DNA of 64,000 nt from Nocardioides sp. B-3. GTDB lineage: Bacteria; Actinomycetota; Actinomycetes; Propionibacteriales; Nocardioidaceae. The translations under genes were made by a program, and so were the position numbers. Below the pieces are notes generated by a model. The model did not search any database, was not told where the DNA came from, and worked only from the letters and a program-made list of their open reading frames with translations. Positions 1-8,436 of this stretch are shown here, in pieces. The first letter of the stretch is position 1. Each line of letters starts with the position of its first letter. Location: assembly GCF_024703895.1 (NCBI RefSeq), contig NZ_CP087968.1, forward strand, positions 3,534,001 through 3,598,000, written 5' to 3'.

Positions 1-187
1 GACCGGTCTTCCACGGCGCTGGCCTCAACATCACCGTGATGAGCAACAACGGCGAGATGCAGGTCGGCGTGATCGCCTGCCGCGAGTCCGTGGCCGACGT
101 CGACGACTGGCGCAGCGCTTCCCGGCCGAGCTGGAAGCACTCACGGATCTCATCGACGCAGCTCGCCCCTCCGTGCCGCCACGGTGA
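1..187 (+). CDS. wax ester/triacylglycerol synthase, C-terminal end (partial)
   Basis: Only the last ~60 residues are inside the window; the gene starts upstream. Reading from base 3 gives PVFHGAGLNITVMS followed by a GEMQVGVIACRES-like strand. This is the typical end of the WS/DGAT (DUF1298) acyltransferase family, which esterifies acyl-CoA to diacylglycerol or fatty alcohols for storage lipid. One base seems missing near position 107, where a CCTGG is expected; after correction the frame runs to a TGA at 185-187. Its end overlaps the end of the convergent hydrolase gene. Family assignment is fairly firm from the GLNITVMS motif; substrate cannot be judged from this fragment. Confidence 0.7.
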   Translation, partial: TGLPRRWPQHHRDEQQRRDAGRRDRLPRVRGRRRRLAQRFPAELEALTDLIDAARPSVPPR

Positions 188-1050
188 CGGCCGCCTCGAC
201 GAAGGCCGGCACGAAGAGCTCGGCCTGCAGCACGCACGACGCGTGACCGGCCGGGACCTCGTGCACGGTGGCGCCGGGGATCCGGCGGGCCGGGGGCGTA
301 CTGCCGTGACGGCGGGATCACCCGGTCGCGCTGCGTGACGACCACCGCGGTCGGTACGTCGATGCGTGAGAGCCACGGTCGCGTGTGGTGTCGCCCCAGC
401 GCGGCCAGCGCCTGACCCACGGCCCACGGGCTGGTCCGGCGCAGCTCCACCGGGGCCCACTCGTGGATGTCGCTCGGCGCGAGGTCGACCGCACGGGCGG
501 TGCGCCGGGCCACGTGCGTCAGGGTGCGTGAGCGCGACAGGCCGCGCAGCCCGAGCATGGTGGCGCCCATCGACGCGTGGAAGCCCTTCTCCCACGGCGT
601 CGGCCGGAAGTGGTCGGTGGTCGCGCCGAGCACCGGGCCCTCGATCAGGGTGGGGTGCTGCCGCCACACCCGCTGCGCCACGATCGAGCCCATCGAGTAG
701 CCGCCGATGATCGGGTCTCGCAGCCCGAGCACCTCGATCACGGCCGCGGCGTCGTCCGCGCAGTCGGCGAGGGAGAACTCCTCGGACTGGATGCCGCGCC
801 CGTGCCAGCGCTGGTCCATGGTCACGACCCGGAAGCGTTTCGACAGCGGCCCGATCGCGGGATACCAGCTGAGCAGGCCGGTCGTGCCGAGCGCGTGCAG
901 CAGCAGGATCGCGGGGGAGTCGGCCTCGGGTCCCGGTGTGTCGGTGACGAAGGTGGAGCCGCGTCCGGGGAGGTCCAGCATGTCGCCGTACGGAATCCGC
1001 GCGTAGGGCATGTAGACGCTCCGCCGGACGGCATCGAGCGGGAAGGCCAT
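150..1050 (-). CDS. alpha/beta hydrolase
   Basis: About 300 residues. An alpha/beta-hydrolase core is visible: oxyanion-hole region LLLHALGTTG, the DQRWHGRG turn and the nucleophile elbow GYSMGS, with a late VTQRDRVIPP strand carrying the likely catalytic Asp. The C-terminus reads correctly (VHEVPAGHASCV, with the catalytic His) only if an extra base near 292, at an expected CCTGG, is removed; the gene then stops at 150-152. I chose the ATG at 1048-1050 because the longer upstream start would lie inside the palindrome at 1062-1075. It is divergent from the steroid side-chain operon and shares its operator, so it may be part of the same regulon. Substrate unknown. Confidence 0.8.
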
Positions 1051-1061
1051 GTCCGCTAGAG

Positions 1062-1075
1062 TAGAACACGTTCTA
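1062..1075. promoter_or_regulatory. KstR-like operator (14-bp palindrome)
   Basis: The sequence TAGAACACGTTCTA is a perfect inverted repeat (TAGAAC, AC, GTTCTA). It fits the published KstR consensus TnnAACnnGTTnnA of the TetR-type repressor of cholesterol catabolism. It lies between the divergent starts of the hydrolase (1050) and the FadE28-like gene (1102), where it could control both. Match seen directly; the regulator itself is not in the window. Confidence 0.75.
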
Positions 1076-1101
1076 GGCATGCTCGTCGTCGGAGGTCACC
1101 T

Positions 1102-2134
1102 GTGTCGGAAGAAGTCGAGGCGGTCGCGGCCGTCGTCGCTGACGCGATCACGCGCACGTCGGACTGGGCCGCCCCGGCCGGGTCCGGACTGCTCTCCCCG
1201 GTGGTGCCGACCGACCACGGGGGCGAGGGCCCGGGACTGGCCGAGCTCGCGGTCGTGCTGCGCGCCGTCGGGAAGCACGCCGTCCAGCTGCCCGTCTGGG
1301 AGACGCTGTGCGTCGGCGCGCTGACCCTCGCCGCCGCCGGCAGCGAGGACCAGCAGAAGTCACTCCTGCCCGGCATCGCGAGCGGCGACGTCGTGCTCGC
1401 CGCCGCGCTGCGCGAGGTCGGACCGGGCTTCCCGGCCGTCCCCGCCGCGGTCGTCACCGGTGACCGCGTCACCGGTCGCAAGATCTCCGTGCAGTACGCC
1501 GATCGCGCGGCCGCCCTCGTCGTGAGCGCCGTGCTGGACGGCCGGCCCGTCGTGGGACTCGTCGACCCGACGTCCGACGGCGTCACGCTCGTCGAGTCCG
1601 CCTCGAGCCGTGCCCTGCTCGACGGCGTCGTCGAGCACACCGTCGCCCTCGACGACGCCCCGATCGACCTGCTGCCCGGCGCCGACGCGTTCCGCGTCGC
1701 GCACGACAACGCAGTGGCCGGGCTGGTGGTGCTCGCCGCCGGACTCCTCGCGGGCGCCCGCGACCTCACGGCCGACCACGTCAAGACCCGCACGCAGTTC
1801 GGGCGCGCGCTGGCCGAGTTCCGGAGCCGTGGCCATGCAGGTCGCCGACGTCCACATCGCCTCGCGCACCCCGGACCTCGTCGCCGACAACGCGGTCTGG
1901 CGGATCGCGAACGGTCTGGACGTGCGCGACGACCTCGCCGTGGCGGCCTACTGGACGTGCGCCGAGGCGCCGGCCGCGATCCACACCTGCCACCACCTGC
2001 ACGGCGGCATGGGGGTCGACGAGACCTACCCCCTGCACCACCACTACTCGTGGCTCACGGACATCACGCACGCCCTCGGCGGTCCCGCGGGGACCCTGCC
2101 GCTCGTCGCGATCGAGTCGGCGGACGCCAAGAAC
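1102..2134 (+). CDS. fadE28: acyl-CoA dehydrogenase, FadE28/ChsE1-like subunit
   Basis: Starts with GTG at 1102 behind a GGAGG at 1091-1095. About 345 residues. Motifs typical of FadE28: a Q-F-G-R-A-L stretch near residue 235 and HHLHGGMGVDETYPLH near the end. In mycobacteria FadE28 and FadE29 form the alpha2beta2 dehydrogenase (ChsE1-ChsE2) acting on the C22 propionyl-CoA side chain of 3-oxo-pregnene-20-carboxyl-CoA. A +1 shift at about 1822 sits at an expected CCAGG (F-Q-A-V). The reading frame continues without a stop into the next dehydrogenase, so the boundary given is set by homology only. Confidence 0.8.
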
Positions 2135-3284
2135 CTCGAGCTCACCGATTCACAGCGCGACCTCAAGGCCGAGCTGCGTGCCTACTTCTCGACTCTCGTG
2201 GCCGCCGACGACCACCGCGAGATGACGCGTGATCGGCACGGTGCGACGTACCAGAGGACGATCCGGCAGTTGGGCGCCGACGGCTGGATGGGCGTCGGGT
2301 GGCCGGAGGCGGCACGGCGGTCGCGGGCTCGGCGAGGTCGAGCAGACGATCTTCGCCAACGAGGCGCAACGGGCCGACGTGCACCTGCCGGCGGTGACGC
2401 TGCAGACCGTCGGGCCGACGCTGCAGAAGTACGGCACGCCGCGACAGAAGGAGCTGTTCCTGCAGCGGATCCTCGCCGGCGACGTGCACTTCGCGATCGG
2501 CTACTCCGAGCCCGATGCGGGCACCGACCTCGCGTCGCTGCGCACGACCGCCCGCCGCGACGGGGACCACTACGTCGTCAACGGGCAGAAGATCTTCACC
2601 ACCGGCGGTCACCGGGCCGACTACGTCTGGCTCGCGGTGCGCACCGATCCCGACGCACCCAAGCACAAGGGCATCTCGATCCTGATCGTGGACACGACTG
2701 ATCCGGGCTACTCGTGGACGCCGATCATCACCGTCGACGGCGCTCACCACACCAACGCGACCTACTACTCCGACGTGCGCGTCCCGATCGACATGCTGGT
2801 CGGCGACGAGAACGCCGGCTGGAAGCTGATCACCACCCAGCTCAACCACGAGCGCGTGATGCTCGGTCCCGCTGGACGGCTGGAGGGGCTGCGCGATCGG
2901 GTAGCGGCGTGGGCTTCAGGCATGGGGGTCCCGGATCATCCCGACGTGCAGGCCGCGCTCGGTGAGGTGACGGCCATCTTCCGCGTCAACGAGCTGCTCA
3001 ACTGGGAGGTCGCCCGGGCGGCCTCGATCGGGGAGATCAGCGTCGCCGACGCGTCGTCGTCGAAGGTGTTCGCCTCCGAGCGCGTGCAGTACGTCGGCCG
3101 CGTGCTCGCCGACGTCGTCGCCCGGCACGGCGACCCGTCCGATCCGGCGACCGCCGCACTCGTCACCTACCCGGACGGGCAGGCGAAGCGCAACCTCGTC
3201 ATCACGTTCGGCGGCGGGGTCAACGAGGTGATGCGCGAGCTGATCGCGATGTTCGGGCTCGGCCTGCCGCGGGTGCCGCGATGA
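2135..3284 (+). CDS. fadE29: acyl-CoA dehydrogenase, FadE29/ChsE2-like subunit
   Basis: About 383 residues, closely following the FadE29 pattern: LTDSQRDLKAELR at the start, HLPAVTLQTVGPTL, a GYSEPDAGTDLASLR flavin/substrate loop, HHTNATYYSDVRVP, and the C-terminal GGGVNEVMREL. No Met or Val start codon is visible at the expected start; the frame is open from the preceding subunit. A single extra G near 2317 breaks the frame (GWPEA / HGGRGLGEVEQ). The stop overlaps the chsH2 ATG at 3281. Role by family knowledge: partner of FadE28 in dehydrogenating the steroid 22-carbon side chain. Confidence 0.82.
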
Positions 3285-4156
3285 CGCACGACGAGATCAT
3301 GGCCCGGGTCGACGAGCTGATCGCGGCGGGCGAGACCGAACCCCGCGAGGCGCTCGACGAGGTCAACCTGCCGATGGTCCGGCACTGGGCCGAGGCGATG
3401 GGCGACACCAACCCGCGCTGGGCGTCGGTCGCTCCGCCGGCGATGGCGCAGGTCTGGACGATGCACGGCCTCGACCCGCACCGGCCGGCCAGCGATCCGC
3501 TGCACGGCACGATGCAGCTGCTCGACGAAGCGGGCTTCACGTCGGTCCCGGCCACCAACAGCGACCAGACCTATGCGCGCGAGCTGGTCCCCGGCGAGCG
3601 GCCCGCGATCACGACCCGCTTGGAGTCGGTGGTGGGGCCGAAGACGACCGGCCTCGGCGAGGGCTACTTCGTGACGACGTAGAACACCTGGCGGGTCGCC
3701 GGTGAAGCCGTCGCGACGATGACGTTCCGGGTGCTCAAGTTCAAGCCAGCTTCACGAGTCGATCCGACCCAGACCGTGCGCCCGGTCATCAACCGCGACA
3801 CCGCCTTCTTCTTCGAGGGTACGGCGAACCGCGAGCTCCGCATCCAGAAGTGCAACGCCTGCGGAGTGCTGCGCCACCCGCCCGGCCCCGTGTGCCCGTC
3901 CTGCCACGCGATGGACCGCGGACACGTCGTCGCGAGCGGTCGGGGGGTCATCCACTCGTTCCCGGTCCACCACGCGCCGTACGTCCCCGGCAAGACGCTG
4001 CCGCTCCCGCTCGCGCTGGTGGAGCTGGAGGAGGGTGTGCGGATGGTCGGTGCGGTCCGGGGCCCCGGCGTGGAGATCGGCGCGCCCGTGCAGGTCGTGT
4101 TCGACCGGATCGACGACGACCTGACGCTGGCCTCGTGGACGACCTCCGAGGACTCG
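3281..4156 (+). CDS. chsH2: steroid enoyl-CoA hydratase/aldolase-partner subunit ChsH2-like (MaoC + DUF35), interrupted by in-frame TAG
   Basis: The first 133 residues are a MaoC-like hotdog domain. A TAG at 3680-3682 stops it, but the same frame continues directly (NTWRVAGEAVATMTF) into a DUF35 domain with a rubredoxin-like zinc ribbon (KCNACG ... VCPSC) and an OB-fold. In mycobacteria ChsH2 pairs with ChsH1 to hydrate the side-chain enoyl-CoA, and its DUF35 domain binds the Ltp2 aldolase. No frameshift is needed, only one codon is wrong; a base substitution or call error could explain it. At the 3' end the frame runs into the ChsH1 domain without a stop; a TGA in another frame at 4162-4164 may be the true end. 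Confidence 0.72.
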
Positions 4157-4579
4157 GTGGCTGAGGTGGGCCGAAGGCTCGTCACGAAACCGGCACCAGC
4201 CTCCGACCTGCCCGTGTCATCCCTCCCCATCACCCCGACGCTCATCGTCTCGACGGCGCTGGCCACCCGCGACTTCCGGGACGTCCACCACGACCGCGAC
4301 CTCGCCGTCCAGCGCGGCTCCAAGGACATCTTCCTCAACATCCTGACCACCACCGGCCTCGTGCAGAAGTACGTCGTGGACTGGGCCCGGCAGCAGGGCT
4401 CGCCGGACGCGCGCGTCACCGCGTGCACGCTGCGGCTGGGTGCGCCCGCCTACCCGGGCGACACCCTCGAGCTCACCGGCACGATCGTGTCGCGGTCGGA
4501 GACGGAGGTCGTCGTGGACGTGGTCGGAGCCGTGTCGCCGGGCGCCCACGCGACGTCGAGAGTGACGGTGTCGCTGTGA
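4157..4579 (+). CDS. chsH1: steroid enoyl-CoA hydratase subunit ChsH1-like (MaoC)
   Basis: A short hotdog/MaoC protein with the hydratase signature STALATRDFRDVHHDRD followed by GSKDIFLNILTTTGLV, as in mycobacterial ChsH1; the Asp and His of the DVHHD motif are the expected catalytic residues. The start is uncertain: a GTG at 4157 with GAGGA just upstream is in frame, but the frame is also open from ChsH2, so this could be a real fusion or the result of a lost stop. The stop TGA at 4577-4579 overlaps the GTG of ltp2 at 4576. Confidence 0.75.
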   Translation: MAEVGRRLVTKPAPASDLPVSSLPITPTLIVSTALATRDFRDVHHDRDLAVQRGSKDIFLNILTTTGLVQKYVVDWARQQGSPDARVTACTLRLGAPAYPGDTLELTGTIVSRSETEVVVDVVGAVSPGAHATSRVTVSL

Positions 4580-5758
4580 TCCCCTTCAGTGGTGCGGCCG
4601 CGATCGCCGGCATCGGCGCGACCGAGTTCTCCAAGGCCTCGGGACGCTCGGAGCTCCAGCTCTCCTGCGAGGCGACCCTGAGTGCGCTGGCCGACGCCGG
4701 CCTGACGCCCGCCGACGTCGACGGGCTCGTCACGTTCACCATGGACAACTCGTCCGAGATCGCGCTGGCCCGCGAGCTCGGGATGGGCGAGCTGTCGTTC
4801 TTCTCCCGCATCAACTACGGCGGCGGTGCCGCCTGCGCGACCGTGCAGCAGGCCGCGATGGCCGTCGCGACCGGGATGGCGACCACCGTCGTCGCCTACC
4901 GCGGCTTCAACGAACGCTCCGGCGACCGCTTCGGCCGAGGTCTCCCTCGGCGCTGCCGCCCAGTCAACACCAACGGCCTCGACAACGCCCTGGACCTACC
5001 CGCACGGGCTCTCCACGCCGGCCGCGACGGTCGCCATGCAGGCCCGGGCGCTACCTGCACGAGTACGGCGCAACGTCGGCCGACTTCGGGCGCGTGGCCG
5101 TGGCCGACCGGCGGCACGCGGCCACCAACCCGGCCGCGTTCTTCTACGAGAAGCCGATCACGCTCGCCGACCACCGGGCCTCGCGCCTGATCGCCGACCC
5201 GCTCCGGCTGCTCGACTGCTGCCGGGAGAGCGACGGAGCTGCGTTGCGATCGTGGTGACGACGACCGAGCGCGCCCGTGATCTCGCGGCGGGCGCCGTAC
5301 CCATCGTCGCGGCAGCGCAGGGGAGCGGCGCCGACCAGTTCGTGATGACGTCCTACTACCGCGACGACATCGGCATCCCGGAGATCGGTGTCGTCGGGCG
5401 TGCACTGTGGGCGCAGTCGGGCCTCTCACCGGCCGACATCGCGACCGCCGTCCTCTACGACCACTTCACGCCGTACGTCCTGATGCAGCTCGAGGAGCTC
5501 GGGTTCTGCGGACGCGGCGAGGCGCCGGGCTTCATCGCCGACGGCGCGATCGAGCTCGGTGGGCGGCTCCCGATCAACACCCACGGCGGCCAGCTCGGAG
5601 AGGCCTACATCCACGGCATGAACGGCATCGCCGAAGGCGTCCGACAGATGCGCGGCACGTCCTTCAACCAGGTCGACGGCGCCGAGCACGTGCTCGTCAC
5701 CGCTGGCACCGGGGTGCCGACCAGTGGGCTGATCATCGGCGTGGACCGCGAGGTTTGA
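4576..5758 (+). CDS. ltp2: thiolase-fold lipid-transfer protein / steroid retro-aldolase Ltp2-like
   Basis: Starts GTG at 4576, overlapping chsH1. About 390 residues of the thiolase-like SCP-x/Ltp2 family: IAGIGATEFSKASGRSE, YGGGAACATVQQAAMAV, YDHFTPYVLMQLEELGF and NTHGGQLGEAYIHGMNG. Ltp2 cleaves the hydrated C22 side chain by retro-aldol reaction, releasing propionyl-CoA and a 17-keto steroid; it works with the ChsH2 DUF35 domain. At least five indels scramble 4930-5050 and 5243. Those near 4933, 4963, 4987 and 5044 fall where CCAGG or CCTGG restores the family sequence (F-G-Q-V, Q-V-N, A-W-T-Y, Q-A-R-R-Y). Last gene of the igr-like operon. Confidence 0.82.
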
Positions 5759-5819
5759 TACTGGTCCCCGGGGGAACTACCCGGTGGTCATTCAACAGCG
5801 CGAGAAGCATGGAGTCACA

Positions 5820-6454
5820 GTGGGCAAGGAAGTGCACGCGTCGTTCGCTGGAATGAAGGCCTACGCGGAGCTGTGCCGGACCCGGGAGAGCATCCCGGGC
5901 AAGGTCGAGGACGTCGTCACCGGTTCGTGCGCCAACTTCGGCGCGTTCACCGGCTTCATGGATCTCTTCGAGGGCGGCTATCGCGATGCCCGGGCGACGG
6001 TCGCCGCGGAGATCGCGCGAGCGAGGAAGGCCGCTGGCGATCTCGCCTCCAACATCGACCTCACCGTCAAGGACTTCCGGGAGACCGACTCGGGTGTCTC
6101 CAACGACCCGGGCAAGATCACGGTCAAGATCGACTGCGCTGCCGATCCGGGGAGCGCCCCCGGCCACCCGGACGGACCCGGTGTTCCTGCGGGGATCAAG
6201 ACGGCCAACTCGGGCGCCACCACCGTGGCCAACGCGGAGAAGATCGCCGACCACCTGCCCCAGCACCTGCCCGACGGTCTGCCCGGTCGGACGCCGCAGC
6301 TCGACGACGCCGGGATCCGGGGCCTGCCCACCGACGGCGTTGAGGTGGTCGTCCGGTCACCGACATGATCGCCGCCGGTCAGTCGATCGGTCAGGCCGAG
6401 AATGACGAAGACACCTACGAAGAGTTCGAGAACCGCCACCGGAAGGACAAGTGA
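5820..6454 (+). CDS. WXG/ESX-like secretion-associated protein (unknown)
   Basis: Start GTG at 5820 with GGAG at 5811-5814. About 211 residues. The first ~95 are an alpha-helical module (GKEVHASFAGMKAYAE, FMDLFEGGYRDARATV) of the size and flavour of type VII secretion substrates of the EspC/WXG100 sort; no clear W-X-G is present. The rest is Gly/Pro-rich and ends in an acidic-basic tail. A one-base loss near 6352 (expected CCTGG, V-L-V-T-D-M) shifts the frame; the corrected stop is TGA 6452-6454, six bases before the next ATG. First gene of a four-gene cassette. Function not recognised; ESX relation is inference from helical pattern and its neighbour. Confidence 0.55.
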
Positions 6455-6459
6455 ACCCA

Positions 6460-7187
6460 TGAGCGTCGCCTTCTGCCGACCCGTCCGGTCAGCTCTTCGC
6501 GCACTCCTCGAACGCCGAGGCCGACATGGTCGACTCGATCCTGCAGCGAGTGTGGGTTCATCCTCCGGGCCATCGACTGGGCCGCCCGCAAGCTCAACTA
6601 CGACCTGATCGGCGCCATCATGGACCCGATCGCCGGTGACTTCTCGGCCGTCGACGGGATGCGCCAGGGACTGGCACGCGCTCTCGGCAGGACTCGAGTC
6701 GCTGGGTGACAACTACCAGTCCATGGCCGACAACCTCTCGACCATCTGGACCGGTGCCGCCGCAGACCGGGCCCACAAGCGCCTCACCCGCATGGCCAAG
6801 GGCCACGGCAAGCAGGCCGAGGCCGCACAACTGATGTCGATGCAGATGAACAACATGCTGACCGCCGTCAAGGAGGCCTGCAAGCTCGTCGCCAACGTGC
6901 TCGGCCTGCTGGAGGAGCTGCTGCTGTCGTTCTCCATCGCCAAGTGGGCCAAGGAGGTGCTGACCTTCGGCTCGGGCGTTCGCCGGGCGATCACGCTGAT
7001 CGACAGGGCCATCACCTTCATCAAGAACCTGAACAACGTGATCCCGCCGATCCTCAAGGCTGCCGGCCTGATGGCAGTGATGTTCCGCGGCCTCAACATG
7101 GCCTTCATGCTCCCGATGTCCGCCGGACAGCACGCCGATGCCGCCAACCACATCGACGACACCGCAAATGCCGGCTTCGGCCCCTGA
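6460..7187 (+). CDS. WXG100-like helical protein, putative type VII secretion effector
   Basis: About 240 residues from ATG 6460 after correcting indels near 6476, 6549 and 6665 (the last at an expected CCAGG). A W-X-G turn is present (TIWTGAAADRAHKR), inside a long helical region rich in Met and Ala (QLMSMQMNNMLTAVKEA). It is followed by hydrophobic helices (NVLGLLEELLLSF, LKAAGLMAVMFRGL) that could be membrane-active or pore-forming. The WXG turn in a helical hairpin is the hallmark of ESX substrates, but this protein is longer than the ~100-residue classic members. The neighbours on both sides are similar small helical or membrane proteins. Confidence 0.55.
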
Positions 7188-7211
7188 CATGGCGTGCGGG
7201 AGGATCACACG

Positions 7212-7655
7212 ATGAGCACTGAGGACGACGTCGAGGACGTGAGCTCCGCGATGCGCGAAGGCATGGCCGAGATGCAAGCGGTGACCGAGGACCTTCGTCG
7301 CGAGAGCGCCCTCATGAACGCCGAGGTGGACGCCGAGCGCGCCGCGCTGCGTGCCGAGCGCGCGCACGCACTGGACGACTACGCCGAGCTCGCCCGCGGG
7401 GGCGGCGCCGGAGAGGCACGCGAGGTGCTGCAGGGTCGGATGGACAGGGACGAGACGACTGGCGCGACGTCATGTCGGCCGTCGACACGCACTGGAGCGC
7501 CGAGGACGTGCGCGCCGAGATCATCGGCGACGCGCGCGCCGAGGTCGACGAGATCGAACGCAACGAGCCCGACATCGGCCGCGACCTACCGTCAGCACGC
7601 GGTCCTCCGCGAGAGCGACCGCATTGGAGAGTGGACTGATGACCCCCAGCAATGA
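7212..7655 (+). CDS. small charged coiled-coil protein (unknown)
   Basis: ATG at 7212 with GGAGG at 7199-7203. About 145 residues, very rich in Glu, Asp, Arg and Ala, predicted helical/coiled-coil throughout (SSAMREGMAEMQAVTEDLRR, DAERAALRAERAHALDD). Frame breaks near 7457 (expected CCTGG; reads E-T-T-W-R-D-V-M after correction) and near 7573 (extra G) are bridged; the end then reads AATYRQHAVLRESD and stops at 7653-7655, overlapping the next gene's ATG at 7639. It could be a chaperone or partner for the ESX-like proteins upstream, but this is only from context. Confidence 0.5.
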   Translation: MSTEDDVEDVSSAMREGMAEMQAVTEDLRRESALMNAEVDAERAALRAERAHALDDYAELARGGGAGEAREVLQGRMDRDETTGATSCRPSTRTGAPRTCAPRSSATRAPRSTRSNATSPTSAATYRQHAVLRESDRIGEWTDDPQQ

Positions 7656-7973
7656 CTCGGCCGGCGAGGCCCTGAACCGCACCGTCAAGCAGATCGAGTG
7701 GTGGCAGCTGCTCCGCAGCGCGGTCCCTCTGATCGCCATCGGTATCGGGATCGGCGGGCTCTACCTCTACTTCGGTGCCACCTCGTCGCGCTACTGGGTC
7801 GGGTCCGGCCTCGCCTTCACCGGAGCGGCCCCTGGGCACAGTCGGTTACATCGGACGGCTGCGTGAGATCCGTCGCCCCGGTGCTCCGAACACCCGCCAC
7901 TACCCGCTGATCTTCCCCGGCTCGGGTCCCGGTCCCGGCCGGCGCAACCATCCCGCCGTACACCGCGGGCTGA
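7639..7973 (+). CDS. small two-helix membrane protein (unknown)
   Basis: ATG at 7639 overlaps the end of the preceding gene, suggesting translational coupling. About 110 residues: a short polar N-terminus (TVKQIEWWQLLRS), two membrane helices (VPLIAIGIGIGGLYLYFG and YWVGSGLAFTGAALGTVGYIG) and a Gly/Pro-rich tail. An extra C near 7830 (expected CCCTGG) and another near 7950 shift the frame; the corrected stop is 7971-7973, four bases from the convergent kinase gene. Last gene of the ESX-like cassette; possibly a membrane anchor or immunity-type partner, unproven. Confidence 0.5.
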
Positions 7974-7977
7974 CGCG

Positions 7978-8436
7978 TCAGGTCGGCCCGGTCTCCACCG
8001 TCTCCACGTCGACCGGCCGGGGTGTCCGGGTCTCCCGCAGTGAGACCACGCGTTCCCACGGCACGACCCGAAGGTCGTGCATCCGAGTCGCCAGTCGCTC
8101 GCGATGGAGCACCTCGTCGCTGCACTCCACGTGGAGGACCCGCAGGTCCACGCCATGCGCGGTCGCCGGGTCGAGCCACGCCTGCCGGGCGTCGGGGTGA
8201 TGATTGACGGCATCCGCAATCACGGCGTGGCCGAGGCTCAGCTGCACGTCGACGAGACGGTTCGCGACGGCGTACGCCGCAAGGCCGATCGGCTGGCAGG
8301 CATCGACGCCTGCTTCGTGGAGGCCGCGCTCGATGGTGTCGACCGAGATCACGGCGCAGCCGAGATCAGCCGCGAGCCGCTTCGCGACGGTGCTCTTGCC
8401 ACTGCCCGGCAGACCGGACATCACGATCAGTGTCAC
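7978..8436 (-). CDS. P-loop (AAA-type) small-molecule kinase
   Basis: About 152 residues from GTG at 8434-8436. Walker A GLPGSGKS lies at residues 8-15, and the fold continues with KRLAADLGCAVISVDTIE, as in the zeta-toxin/gluconate-kinase/chloramphenicol-phosphotransferase group of small kinases. The region around VANRLVDVQLSLGHAVIADAV is the typical second strand with an acidic residue. Substrate not evident. Its start overlaps the 3' part of the glycosyltransferase frame, so the two are probably co-transcribed. Confidence 0.75.
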   Translation of the reverse strand: MTLIVMSGLPGSGKSTVAKRLAADLGCAVISVDTIERGLHEAGVDACQPIGLAAYAVANRLVDVQLSLGHAVIADAVNHHPDARQAWLDPATAHGVDLRVLHVECSDEVLHRERLATRMHDLRVVPWERVVSLRETRTPRPVDVETVETGPT

